Positions 1 to 8,561 of a stretch of DNA of 64,000 nt are shown here, in pieces. The position numbers were made by a program, and so were the translations under genes. This DNA is from Caballeronia sp. NK8 (GTDB lineage Bacteria > Pseudomonadota > Gammaproteobacteria > Burkholderiales > Burkholderiaceae). The stretch is from positions 744,001 through 808,000 of the forward strand of contig NZ_AP024325.1 of assembly GCF_018408855.1 (NCBI RefSeq), read 5' to 3'. Each line of letters opens with the position of its first letter. Positions within the stretch are counted from its first letter, which is position 1. A model generated the notes under the pieces. It searched no databases. It saw only the letters and a list, made by a program, of their open reading frames with translations, and was not told the DNA's origin.

Positions 1-215
1 GCAGGGCCGCGACCGCCCGCATCAGCGAACTCACACTCACGAACCAAAGCGGTCACCTGACGCGAGTCAATGCTAATGTCTCAAAGCGGAGAGATGCCGT
101 CATCCGGCACCAGTGACATCGGGCAATGTTCCGTCGTTGCTCTTGGGTCATACGGGTCGGTTGGCGTATTTCTTTGAAACGTTGTTGATGGAAACGTCGG
201 GAGGTCTTCGAGACG

Positions 216-1589
216 TCAATCCGAAACGGCTTCGAGCACTTCGCCGCGTGTCTCGACGCCGAATCGCAGTACGACGAGTGATGCGATGGCGAAGCACGAT
301 GCGCCGAAAATGAACACCCCGCCTTGCTGTACGACCGGCAAGATCCATCCGATGAGCGTGGGCCCGAGCAATGCGCCGATCCGTCCGCAGAACGACGCGA
401 ACCCGCAGCCCGTGGCTCTCGCACGCGACGGATAGAGCTCGGGGGTGTAGGCGTAAAGCACGGCCCACATGCCGAAGGCGAAGAACTGCATGCCGGCACC
501 CGTCAGGATCAATCCCGCCGAGGACGCACCCCATTGCGCTGCATGACCGAAGACATAGGTCATGACCGCCCCGCCGACCAAGGTCGCGACACACGTCGCT
601 TTTCTGCCCCAGTGTTCGACGGCCCACGCAGCGGTCAGGAAACCCGGAATCCCGCCCAACGAGATGTACACCGTGAACAACACGGACTTCGTTACCGCGG
701 AACCGGATGCCTGAAGCAAGGCTCCGAGCCACGTGTTCAGTCCGTAAAAGCCCAACAGCGCAAAGAACCAGAGCACACCGACCATCATGGTCCTCTGACG
801 ATAGGCGTCGGACCACAGCACCTTCAGCCCGCGCGCTTCATGATGGCGCGCGTTCACGGAAAGCGTGACCGGCGGAAGCGCGTCGATCTTCAGTCTGCTC
901 ATTACCGTGTGCTCGATACTCGAAACGATTTGCTCGGCTTCTTCATGACGTCGCTGAGATTCGAGCCAACGCGGAGATTCGGGCACGACGCGGCGGATGA
1001 CGAACAGAAACAAGGCCGGAATCGATTCGATGAGAAACAGCATTCTCCAGTTATGCGACTGGAGCACGACATAGGACAGCAAGCCCGCGCATACAAATGC
1101 GATCGGCCAGTTTCCGTCCATAAGCGCGAGGTACTTACCGCGACTCCTCGCCGGAATAAACTCGGACAGGAGCGTCTGCGCAAGCGGCAACTCCATGCCC
1201 ATGCCGATACCCAGCAGCACGCGGTAAATCCCCAGTTCGGTCGCGCTACTCGCGGTGTAGCACAACAAACTTCCTATTCCCCACACGATCATGCTGATCT
1301 GAAACACCGGCTTGCGTCCGAAACGATCGGCTAGCATTCCAGAGCAGACGGCACCGCACGCCATCCCTACAAATCCGGCACTGCCCAGCAGTCCGGCTTG
1401 CGCAGGCGACAGCCCGAACTCCGACTTGATCGAACCCAGGACGAACGTCATGGTGGCGAGGTCGACGTTGTCGAAGAAAAACGCAAGCGAAATGATCAGA
1501 AACAACCAGCGGTGGTAACCGCAAACCGGCAGTCTTTCGAGCCGGTCTGCCACGCCAAAGCATGTGACGTCGACATTGCCCATCTTCAT
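216..1589 (-). CDS. MFS transporter (DRxGRK type)
   Basis: Inner-membrane major facilitator of about 457 residues with twelve hydrophobic segments. The family signature ADRFGRKPVF follows the second segment, and the layout resembles the aromatic-acid/sugar-type symporters. I place the start at the ATG whose first base is 1589, because GAGGAG (1598-1603, reverse strand) lies at good spacing, although the frame stays open upstream. It is the last gene of a leftward set that begins with the RidA-like gene, so it probably imports or exports the compound handled by that set. The substrate cannot be read from sequence. A 149-base gap separates it from the FMN-protein gene, so it may have its own promoter. 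Confidence 0.88.
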   Translation of the reverse strand: MKMGNVDVTCFGVADRLERLPVCGYHRWLFLIISLAFFFDNVDLATMTFVLGSIKSEFGLSPAQAGLLGSAGFVGMACGAVCSGMLADRFGRKPVFQISMIVWGIGSLLCYTASSATELGIYRVLLGIGMGMELPLAQTLLSEFIPARSRGKYLALMDGNWPIAFVCAGLLSYVVLQSHNWRMLFLIESIPALFLFVIRRVVPESPRWLESQRRHEEAEQIVSSIEHTVMSRLKIDALPPVTLSVNARHHEARGLKVLWSDAYRQRTMMVGVLWFFALLGFYGLNTWLGALLQASGSAVTKSVLFTVYISLGGIPGFLTAAWAVEHWGRKATCVATLVGGAVMTYVFGHAAQWGASSAGLILTGAGMQFFAFGMWAVLYAYTPELYPSRARATGCGFASFCGRIGALLGPTLIGWILPVVQQGGVFIFGASCFAIASLVVLRFGVETRGEVLEAVSD

Positions 1590-1738
1590 TCGAGTATCTC
1601 CTCGGTGATTTCCTGTACGTGGATTTGCCGAATTGCTTCCCTGCGGCAAGATCACTATCAGTCGTCAAAAGAAGACAGGCGCGTTAGGAAATGTCGTCGA
1701 TGGTCGCGCTTACGCCAAGTTATGCTGCCGCGCAACGG

Positions 1739-2371
1739 CTACACATCGCCCTGATCGCGCTTGGCGAATCGGTTCGGATCGAACGCATCGGGAGCGAGGC
1801 CGGACACCGTCGCGCCTGCGGCGAACGGGTAGCGAAGATACGGAGCCTGGGGCTGGCCAGGCGGAGAATATTGTCCGTCGGCGAGAATGCGCTTCTTTGC
1901 CGTCATCTCAATTACAGCGCAGCGAATCGCGATGATCTGATTGGCCGCGCCCTGTTCGATTGGCGAATAATCCTTTTCGGGGCGAAACTTATCCAGCGCC
2001 TGATTCTGGTGGCGAATGACGCCTTCGGTGTCGTCATCGATGGACGCATGGCAACGGGCAATCACGCTGTAATACTCGAGACTCGTATTCTGTCCTTTCG
2101 GCGCCTTGAGCAGCGCGACCGGCCTGTCCACCTCGATGGTGACGTGCCGGTTCTCACGCAGCTTCTGAGCGAAGCTGCCGAAGCGGGAGCAGTGGATAAG
2201 GAATGTATCCCCCGTGAAGGTGAAGCTCTGCGCGAGCACGTACGGAAAAGGCGTGTCGTTTACGGCGACCCGGCAAATCAGTTCATCTTTCAGGAAAGCG
2301 AGAATCGATGGCCAGTCCGTCCATGCGAGATCGCTTCGACGCATTTGAACGTTAAGGAAGGATGGAGTCAT
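1739..2371 (-). CDS. Pyridoxamine-phosphate-oxidase-like FMN split-barrel protein
   Basis: About 210 residues. Known for the family: a small FMN- or heme-binding split beta-barrel, mostly uncharacterised or reductase-like (NimA group). Seen here: a strand-rich central part with FLIHCSRFGSF near residue 60 and LEYYSVIARC near residue 100, which match the NimA-like layout, followed by a C-terminal extension of about 70 residues. No strong ribosome-binding site precedes either M1 or M10, so the start is uncertain. It lies 98 bases downstream of the PurA-like gene in the same direction. The role is probably a flavin-dependent redox step in the same pathway, which is inference. Confidence 0.72.
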   Translation of the reverse strand: MTPSFLNVQMRRSDLAWTDWPSILAFLKDELICRVAVNDTPFPYVLAQSFTFTGDTFLIHCSRFGSFAQKLRENRHVTIEVDRPVALLKAPKGQNTSLEYYSVIARCHASIDDDTEGVIRHQNQALDKFRPEKDYSPIEQGAANQIIAIRCAVIEMTAKKRILADGQYSPPGQPQAPYLRYPFAAGATVSGLAPDAFDPNRFAKRDQGDV

Positions 2372-2469
2372 TGTGTTTATGGTTCATTGAAAGCCGATGA
2401 TGTCGCCTCGCGCCGGACCTGTGCCTATGCCTGCGATCCGGCATCCGGTTCTTCGCTCGATATGAGCCA

Positions 2470-3309
2470 TCAGACCGCGCAGCGATGGGGGCAAACTGTT
2501 ATCCAACGGTCCTGCGAAGGCGGGAACCAGCGAAGCGACGCTTCATCGAATACGGGAATGGCGCCCGACGCCTTGTCGGGGAACAGAGCGAGACTGTCGC
2601 ACTTGTTGAGATAAATCTCGTCTACGGCGTGACGAATCGCCGCGTCGGCAAGCTGCGAAACGTCGAGTGCGCCGATGCGGAATAGATCGTCCATCGTCAC
2701 GAAAGGCCGGATGCGCGTCCACGCCGCCCGAAGTCGATCTAAGCACGCGGCGATATCGGCCTCATGCGCTTCGGAGCGAGCTTCCGACAGGCGGTCATAC
2801 GCTGCCATCTGTCCGAACGCGAGGTCGAGGTTCTCGTGCAAATCGCGAAGCTGCACGACGGTACGGCAGCCGGAGCGCATTCTGATCGCAAGATCTGCAT
2901 AACACGGACCGATGCCGTTACCTGTCGTTCCGATGTCCGATCCGTGAAGCACGTCCATACGGATATGGACGGGTTGCACGACGACGCAACGGCCGCTGAT
3001 GCGCAGCCGTCCGTCGAGCGTCAGACCGGCGCGTTCCAGCGCGTCGATCTCGCCGGCCAGCTTCTCGAGATTCACCGCGCAGCCCGAGCCGATGTAGAGC
3101 AGCTTGTCAGGGTGAAATGCGCCCGACGGCACTTGCGCTAGCTTCGCGCTGCCCACCGGCGTACGGATCGTATGCCCCGCGTTCGCGCCGCCGTTGAACC
3201 GGGCAATGATGTCGTAGCCGTGAGCCAGATGGTCGACGATCTTCGCCTTGCCTTCATCGCCATACTGAAGGCCGACGAGAACGTCCGCGTAACCAGGCGT
3301 GATGCTCAT
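2470..3309 (-). CDS. Shortened adenylosuccinate-synthetase-like GTP enzyme
   Basis: 279 residues, against about 430 for housekeeping PurA. The N-terminal half is clearly PurA-like: QYGDEGKAK near residue 14 (GTP loop, with the last Gly of GDEGKG changed), GGANAGHT near 37 (catalytic His) and GTTGNGIGP near 125. The guanine-specificity element is LNKCD (NKxD-like) near 238. The central segment carrying the QGT...GTYP motif and the Arg-rich TTGRRRR region, which bind IMP and aspartate in PurA, is missing in frame. GTP chemistry therefore looks retained while the IMP site looks lost. The start is ATG 3309, one base after the RidA stop, so the two are translationally coupled. It could be a decaying paralog, but the frame is intact and sits in an operon, so I favour a recruited enzyme. 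Confidence 0.78.
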   Translation of the reverse strand: MSITPGYADVLVGLQYGDEGKAKIVDHLAHGYDIIARFNGGANAGHTIRTPVGSAKLAQVPSGAFHPDKLLYIGSGCAVNLEKLAGEIDALERAGLTLDGRLRISGRCVVVQPVHIRMDVLHGSDIGTTGNGIGPCYADLAIRMRSGCRTVVQLRDLHENLDLAFGQMAAYDRLSEARSEAHEADIAACLDRLRAAWTRIRPFVTMDDLFRIGALDVSQLADAAIRHAVDEIYLNKCDSLALFPDKASGAIPVFDEASLRWFPPSQDRWITVCPHRCAV

Positions 3310-3310
3310 C

Positions 3311-3775
3311 TCAGTCTTCAAGGACGAAGGTCGCTTCGACTTCGACCGGCGCATTGAACGGCAGGCTCGCGACGCCGACTGCGATGCGCGCATGTTCGCC
3401 GCGCTCGCCGAAGAGCTGATTGATCAGTTCCGACGCCGCGTTGATGATCGCCGGGGCATCGGCGAAGCGCGCCGACGTGACAACGTAACCGCCGACTTTC
3501 AGGACCTTCGAGATGCGCTCGAGGTGGCCGTCGGTCGCCTGATGCGCCCATCCAAGCATGTTGAGCACGCAGAGTCGCGCGGCGCTGCGCGCATCCTCGA
3601 CGGACACCGCTTCCGGCACGGAGCCGGTCCATTGCGCCTTGCCGTCGCGAACCGGCAACTGCCCGGAGATCACAAGCAAGTTTCCATGTCGATTGAACGG
3701 CTTGAATGCTGCCCGGACCGGTGTATGAACGGGCAAGCTGAGACCTGCTTCCTTGATTCGATCGTAGATTGACAT
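3311..3775 (-). CDS. RidA/YjgF family protein
   Basis: 154 residues, the longer RidA-like subfamily. RidA proteins hydrolyse reactive enamine/imine intermediates or act as ring-opening and deaminating helpers in catabolic operons (RutC is an example). The conserved active-site Arg is visible in HARIAVGVASLP (about R130), and the late Glu in VEVEATF (about E147). It is the first gene of the leftward set and is followed at once by the PurA-like gene. The ATG at 3775 has an AAGGAG-type site just upstream. The AraC-family gene ends 111 bases upstream in the same direction. The substrate is unknown. Confidence 0.85.
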   Translation of the reverse strand: MSIYDRIKEAGLSLPVHTPVRAAFKPFNRHGNLLVISGQLPVRDGKAQWTGSVPEAVSVEDARSAARLCVLNMLGWAHQATDGHLERISKVLKVGGYVVTSARFADAPAIINAASELINQLFGERGEHARIAVGVASLPFNAPVEVEATFVLED

Positions 3776-3886
3776 CTTCTCTCCTTGACGCCGCGAGGAC
3801 GAGGCGGCTAGACATCATTCTGGAGAGAACGCATCGGTCATGCTCTCGCGGATAGGTCGCGTTCTATCGCGCAAATGCCAAATTCA

Positions 3887-4669
3887 TCAGTCCGCCACAG
3901 TCCTGAAAAACTCGCTGGGGCTTCGTCCAAGTGATTTGCGGAACATCGCGCTGAAGGCGCTCGGGCTGTCATATCCGAGCACCGAGGCGATCTCGGTGAC
4001 CGAGCGATTCTCGGCCAGCATCTGGACCGCTGCCAGCAGGCGCGCCTGTTGACGCCAGCGCGTGAATGTCATGCCCGTCTGATCCGGAAAGAGCCGGATG
4101 ATGGTCCGCTCGCTTGCCCCGACCACTTTGCTCCAGGACTCGACCGACGTTTCTTCTGCCGGGTTTGCGATGATCCAGCGGCATATGCGCGCGATGCGCT
4201 CGTCGGCCGGCATCGGCAAGTGCAAGGGTTCGACCTGTAACGGCTTGACCTCGCGATAGAGCAACTCAACGACGAGCCCGTCTCGTCCTTGCTCTTCGTA
4301 GTCGACGGGCATCGCGACGATGGACGCGATCAGTTCCCGCAGAAGCGGAGAAATGGATACGACACAACAGTTCGACGCGTCGAGCGGCGTGCGTTCCGGC
4401 GCAAAGTAGAGCGTGCGCATTTCGATCTTCCCGACGGCCTGCATGCAGTGCCGAACGCCCGGCGGAACCCATACGGCCCGTTGCGGCGGCACGACCCACG
4501 AGCCGCCGTCGGCAGTGACGAGGATCGATCCCGCGTAGGCGTAAATGAGCTGACCTCGGACGTGCGCATGGTAGTCGATGAAGAACCGGTCCGGCAGATC
4601 GCGAGCCATTCCTCCCACAGGCCGCGCGATCGCCTGATAATCCTCACGGTCCTCGCTCTTTCCGAACAT
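3887..4669 (-). CDS. AraC family transcriptional regulator
   Basis: About 260 residues. The N-terminal half is a cupin-like sensor (histidine and proline cluster DYHAHVRGQ and WVPPGVRH at about 30-80). The C-terminal half is the double helix-turn-helix of AraC proteins, including ERTIIRLFPDQTGMTFTRWRQQ and the second helix EIASVLGYDSPSAFSAMFRK. The start at 4669 is chosen because GAGGAA lies 7 bases upstream; the frame remains open further upstream. It is divergent from the hydrolase gene at 4791 across about 121 bases and upstream of the RidA set, so it probably controls both. The cupin suggests a small-molecule ligand. Confidence 0.9.
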   Translation of the reverse strand: MFGKSEDREDYQAIARPVGGMARDLPDRFFIDYHAHVRGQLIYAYAGSILVTADGGSWVVPPQRAVWVPPGVRHCMQAVGKIEMRTLYFAPERTPLDASNCCVVSISPLLRELIASIVAMPVDYEEQGRDGLVVELLYREVKPLQVEPLHLPMPADERIARICRWIIANPAEETSVESWSKVVGASERTIIRLFPDQTGMTFTRWRQQARLLAAVQMLAENRSVTEIASVLGYDSPSAFSAMFRKSLGRSPSEFFRTVAD

Positions 4670-4790
4670 GGCGTTTCCTCGTTGATCGTTGTCACTTGCA
4701 CACGCGCCGGCCAAACCGGGTCGCGATACGGTTATAGGCGATCCACAAGGATCGCTCATTCAATCACCCATCTGTTTCCCGAGGTACAGC

Positions 4791-5645
4791 ATGCCGGTTT
4801 ACCGCTCATTCGATCAAGAGGCGCTCGACAATCAATACAACGTCCGCGCAGGCATCCCAGACCATCTCGAAGTGTTCGCAAGGTGGAAGACGCAAAGCAA
4901 GCGCTTCCGTGCGGACCATACGGTCCGCGAAGACATTCGCTATGGCAGCGACGAGCAGCAGGCGTACGACTTCTTTCCTGCCAGGACGAACGGGCGCCCC
5001 GTGCTGGTCTTCATTCATGGCGGATATTGGCAGTCGCTCGACAAGTCGGATTTCAGCACCGTCGCCCGGCCGTATCTGGATGCGGACATCAACGTTGCCG
5101 TGCTCAACTACCGGCTGGCGCCTTCCGTGCGCATGGCGGACATCGTGTCCGACAACATCGAGGCCATCGCGCATTTGTATCGCAACGCGGAGGAGCTGAG
5201 CTTCGATCGCAATGCGATCTTCGTATCCGGGAGTTCGGCGGGCGGCCATCTGACTGCCATTCTCGCTGGGACGGACTGGGACAGCCGCGGCCTGCCGCAT
5301 GATGTGCTAAAGGGCGCCTGCGCGATCAGCGGTTTGTACGATCTCGAACCGATTCGTCTTTGTTACCTCAATAAGGTCGTCGGACTGGACGAAGCGGAGG
5401 CACGCGCGTATAGCCCGAAGCTTCACCTTCCCAAGCGGCCGTTGCCCTTCATCCTGACGGTCGGCGGCGACGAATCCGACGAGTTCCACCGGCTGCAGGC
5501 CGAGTATCAGACGCTGTTGAACAACCACGGGCTGGATGTGCGGATCGTCCGACAAGCCGACGGACATCATTTTGATGCGGTCGATCGTCTCGGAGAACCG
5601 AACGCGGCGCTGTCGAAGGCTGTTATCGAAATGATCGAATCGTGA
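4791..5645 (+). CDS. Alpha/beta hydrolase, kynurenine-formamidase-like
   Basis: 284 residues, cytoplasmic, no signal peptide. It has the oxyanion motif HGGYW (76-80), the nucleophile elbow GSSAGG (Ser149), an acid in GGDESD (about 227-230) and the catalytic His in DGHHFD (259/260). This is the arrangement of bacterial formamidase/feruloyl-esterase-like hydrolases that cleave N-formyl or small ester/amide bonds. The ATG at 4791 follows GAGGTACAGC. It is divergent from the AraC regulator and probably part of the same regulon as the RidA, PurA-like and FMN proteins. No other tryptophan-pathway gene is nearby, so kynurenine need not be the substrate. Confidence 0.86.
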   Translation: MPVYRSFDQEALDNQYNVRAGIPDHLEVFARWKTQSKRFRADHTVREDIRYGSDEQQAYDFFPARTNGRPVLVFIHGGYWQSLDKSDFSTVARPYLDADINVAVLNYRLAPSVRMADIVSDNIEAIAHLYRNAEELSFDRNAIFVSGSSAGGHLTAILAGTDWDSRGLPHDVLKGACAISGLYDLEPIRLCYLNKVVGLDEAEARAYSPKLHLPKRPLPFILTVGGDESDEFHRLQAEYQTLLNNHGLDVRIVRQADGHHFDAVDRLGEPNAALSKAVIEMIES

Positions 5646-5670
5646 GCGTCGCAAAGCATTCCACCGGCAC

Positions 5671-5960
5671 GCGGCCGAACGATATGGCGCGTGGGCCGTC
5701 GGCCTGCACTGGCCGATTGGGATCTTTATCGTGGGTGGCTTTCTATCTGGATTGGATCATGATTCGACGGCACCAGCGTAACGCCCACGAAACTCCGGTA
5801 CGTCGCGTGGCATGAGTGGATCGGCGTGGCCTGTGTTCGTGGTCGCGGTGGTGCGCCTAGTTTCGCGCGCGATGCATGCGACGCCTCCCGCGCCGGACAT
5901 GCCTCGCTCGCAGGCGGGCGCCGCGCATCTGACTCGCTTCCTGCGGTTGCTCCGTGCGAG
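5671..5960 (+). pseudogene. Cytochrome b561 gene remnant
   Basis: No open frame survives, but three pieces in successive frames line up with a cytochrome b561 N-terminal half. These are RYGAWAVGLHWPIGIFIVGG (helix 1 with its heme-ligand-type His), TPTKLRYVAWHEWIGVA (the conserved linker and the next helix, near 5784-5834), and VFVVAVVRLV with a HATPPAPDMP tail (near 5830-5910). An in-frame stop near 5779 and at least two frame changes separate them. No start codon or C-terminal half is seen. It sits just downstream of the hydrolase gene in a stretch of gene debris. Confidence 0.6.
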
Positions 5961-5966
5961 CAGCCG

Positions 5967-6118
5967 CCGACAGCTCGGTCACGTCCTTCTCACCGATTTG
6001 GGCGCGTCCTTCGGCGACGCGCTCAAGCCCCGTGATCATTCACAAGGTGGTCTCCTTGCCGCAGCCGCTCGGGACGAGCAAGGGTGACGAGCAACTCCAG
6101 CTCGATCGAGGAGCTCAC
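5967..6118 (-). pseudogene. ABC transporter ATPase remnant (MalK/UgpC type)
   Basis: Reverse-strand pieces match the start of a sugar-type ABC ATPase: SSSIELELLVTL, then after a frame change a Walker A-like VPSGCGKETTL. A TGA then stands where the family has an Arg or Leu, and MITGLERVAEGRAQIG with KDVTEL follows. The family sequence would read [11 protein letters not shown] followed by RMIAGLE. A frameshift, an inserted residue in the P-loop and a stop codon make this non-functional. Signature and Walker B regions are not found. It is unrelated in position to the intact ABC operon near 40-46 kb. Confidence 0.6.
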
Positions 6119-6130
6119 GTCCGGCCTCTT

Positions 6131-6507
6131 GGCGTTGAGTCGATAGGCCGCGGCGATCACCCTTGCCGGAATGGCGAAGCTCAGCAAGGTACTCTGAGGG
6201 ATCGGTACCACCAAATGCAGCATTAGGACAGACAGCGCTTCGATGGCGGCTCCAAGAAGTCCCTGACGAGCCGGGCACGACAAGGCGTATGCACCTCCGA
6301 CCCGCTCTTATATGGTGGATATTGCCTAAATGACCGCAGGTCTTGGCGCAAACGCTCGCGTTATCGTCTTTTCAAAACCCACGGCCATCTCAGGCCTCGG
6401 TGTTGCTCTCTGTAATGCAGGCAGGTTGCGCCAGCGACGGGATGGCTTCGGAGGTAAAAGCGTTCGGGTTCGCCGTCGGCGCCCGTTAATCTTTTGGATC
6501 TCACTCC
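6131..6507. other. Non-coding stretch, no gene seen
   Basis: No frame here has a plausible protein or ribosome-binding site. It separates the gene debris from the transglutaminase gene and should hold that gene's promoter. I see no clear operator, terminator or repeat. Confidence 0.5.
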
Positions 6508-7317
6508 ATGAAGCTCCGTGTCGGTTTCCAGTTGACCTATTCCTGCACTCAGGCTACGCCTGCGGTGCTTCTGCTCAATACGCATCCATCCATGTCGGAC
6601 AAGGTCGTCGTCGCCGATCGCATCTCGTTCGACCCGCCGGTGGCCTTCACTCACTACTATGACGGCTTCGGGAATCTGTGCACCCGCATCGTGACCCCCT
6701 CTAAGGGGGCTTTGACGGTCGCCACGGAAGGCGTGCTGGAGGTGCCCGATACGCCAGAGACCTACCCCGTGGAAGACGGTCAGCTTCCGGTCGAGGAGCT
6801 TCCAGACGACTGTCTTCAATTCTTGCTCGGCAGTCGCTACTGCGAAACTGACCTGCTCTCGAGCGTCGCATGGGAACTATTCGGGGGCCTCCCGCAAGGA
6901 CGCGCCCAAGTGCTCGCCATTTGCGATTACGTACACTCCCATATCAAGTTCGACTACAAGACCGCAAGGGCCACCCGCACAGCCTCTGAAGCCCACCGGG
7001 AAAGAATCGGCGTTTGCCGCGATTACGCGCAACTTGCGGTCGCACTGTGCCGTTCCATGAATATCCCGGCGCGATATTGCACTGGCTATATCAGCGATGT
7101 GAATCTGCCACCGCCTTACGCCGACCAGGACTTCTGCGCGTGGTTTGAAGCGTATCTCGGCGGAACATGGCAGACCTTCGATCCGCGGAACAACGCTCCA
7201 CGCACCGGCCGGGTACTTATGGCGCGCGGCCGCGATGCCACGGATGTGCCTATCAGCATGACATTCGGAGATGCCGCACTGGTCGAATTCAAGGTGATCT
7301 GCGAGCCGTGCGTATGA
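6508..7317 (+). CDS. Transglutaminase-like family protein
   Basis: 269 residues, no signal peptide. A bacterial N-terminal beta domain is followed by a transglutaminase/papain-like core. The nucleophile motif is GVCRDYAQLA (Cys170) and the Asp element is FDPRNN (Asp225). At the place where most members carry the catalytic His (DFHAWFE) this protein reads DFCAWFEAYL, so residue 210 is Cys. The change may be a subfamily trait rather than a defect, because the rest is well conserved. The metallopeptidase gene starts 41 bases downstream in the same direction. Such pairs occur near predicted peptide-modification enzymes in other bacteria. The ribosome-binding site is weak. Confidence 0.85.
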   Translation: MKLRVGFQLTYSCTQATPAVLLLNTHPSMSDKVVVADRISFDPPVAFTHYYDGFGNLCTRIVTPSKGALTVATEGVLEVPDTPETYPVEDGQLPVEELPDDCLQFLLGSRYCETDLLSSVAWELFGGLPQGRAQVLAICDYVHSHIKFDYKTARATRTASEAHRERIGVCRDYAQLAVALCRSMNIPARYCTGYISDVNLPPPYADQDFCAWFEAYLGGTWQTFDPRNNAPRTGRVLMARGRDATDVPISMTFGDAALVEFKVICEPCV

Positions 7318-7357
7318 CTTTCACACCGATTCTCAGAACGCCCTCAAAAAGCTTTTT

Positions 7358-8446
7358 ATGAAAGCGTTTCACTGTACCGATTGCGGGCATCTCATCTTCT
7401 TCGAGAACGTTCAATGCGAACGCTGCGGGTCGATGCTCGGCTTCATCCCGGAAACTGGCGAAATGAGCGCGTTCGTCAAACTGAAGGGCTTCGTCTGGGA
7501 AACAAAACCCGCCAGCGGCGACGGACGATATAAGCCGTGTTACAACTACTCGGTCGAGAAGGTTTGCAACTGGATGGTCCCAGAGAACTCGACGGATGCG
7601 TTTTGTCATTCCTGTCGCCTGACCGCAGTTATCCCGAATCTGAAGGCACCTCGCAGGCGATACTACTGGTCGAGGCTCGAAGCAGCCAAGCGTCGATTGT
7701 TGTACACGCTCGCCGTGCTGGGACTACGCGTCGACACGCGCAAGGAGCATCCTGATACAGGGCTCGAGTTCGAGTTTCTCGAGAGCCGGCGCGGCAAGAA
7801 AATACTGACCGGCCATCACAGCGGTTTGATCACGATGAACATCGCCGAGGCGGACGAGGTGCGCCGGGAGCGCTTGCGCATCGCGATGCGCGAACCCTAC
7901 CGCACGTTGCTCGGCCATTTCAGACACGAGATCGGTCACTACTATTTCGACCGCCTTATCGTCGGCGCAAGGCGGACTGGCGCCTTCCGCTCATTGTTCG
8001 GAGACGATCGGACAGACTATTCCGACGCGCTTGCGCGACATTATCGCGACGGCCCGACAGCCGCCTGGGCGACGAACCACGTCAGCGCCTACGCGACGAT
8101 GCATCCCTGGGAAGACTGGGCCGAAACCTGGGCGCACTACCTTCACATCGTTGATACGACAGGCACCGCGCGCGCGTGTGGAATCAATATCGCGCAGTTG
8201 AGTCGGAACGGGCCGACATTCGCCGCACAAGTTCTGCCTCATTCACCGAGCTTTGACTTGCTGATGAAGCAGTGGACGATGTTGACCTATGCAATGAATA
8301 GCCTAAATCGAAGCATGGGAATGCCCGACCCGTATCCGTTTACTCTCGCGCCCGGCGCGGTGAAAAAGTTGAGGTTCATCCATCGCCTGATTGAGGCGCA
8401 GGGTATCGAGCATGAGCATGATCGCGTCGAAGCGATTTCGCCCTAG
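7358..8446 (+). CDS. Zinc-ribbon putative zinc-binding metallopeptidase
   Basis: 362 residues. It begins with a zinc ribbon (Cys6, Cys9, Cys20, Cys23), followed by a further Cys set (70, 83, 86), a linker, and the gluzincin-like HEIGH motif in RHEIGHYYF (His190-Glu191...His194). The segment ending in HPWEDWAETWAHY probably gives the third metal ligand. The layout fits the putative zinc-binding metallopeptidase family (Peptidase_Mx type). It is presumably cytoplasmic and co-transcribed with the upstream transglutaminase-like gene. The substrate is unknown; a joint role in processing or cross-linking a peptide is inference. Confidence 0.84.
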   Translation: MKAFHCTDCGHLIFFENVQCERCGSMLGFIPETGEMSAFVKLKGFVWETKPASGDGRYKPCYNYSVEKVCNWMVPENSTDAFCHSCRLTAVIPNLKAPRRRYYWSRLEAAKRRLLYTLAVLGLRVDTRKEHPDTGLEFEFLESRRGKKILTGHHSGLITMNIAEADEVRRERLRIAMREPYRTLLGHFRHEIGHYYFDRLIVGARRTGAFRSLFGDDRTDYSDALARHYRDGPTAAWATNHVSAYATMHPWEDWAETWAHYLHIVDTTGTARACGINIAQLSRNGPTFAAQVLPHSPSFDLLMKQWTMLTYAMNSLNRSMGMPDPYPFTLAPGAVKKLRFIHRLIEAQGIEHEHDRVEAISP

Positions 8447-8561
8447 GCAAGCCTAAAGGTAAGAAGATCTGGCATCGCAGAAACCCGATACCAAACCAGG
8501 CACGCCGCAGGGAACGCAAGGCGAGAGCGACCACAACAAGTTGCCGGGTTGAATCAGGTCA

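Noticed and set aside
1..215. Possible gene start or transposase scrap at the left edge
   Set aside because: Translations in all frames give no recognisable family, so nothing is claimed.
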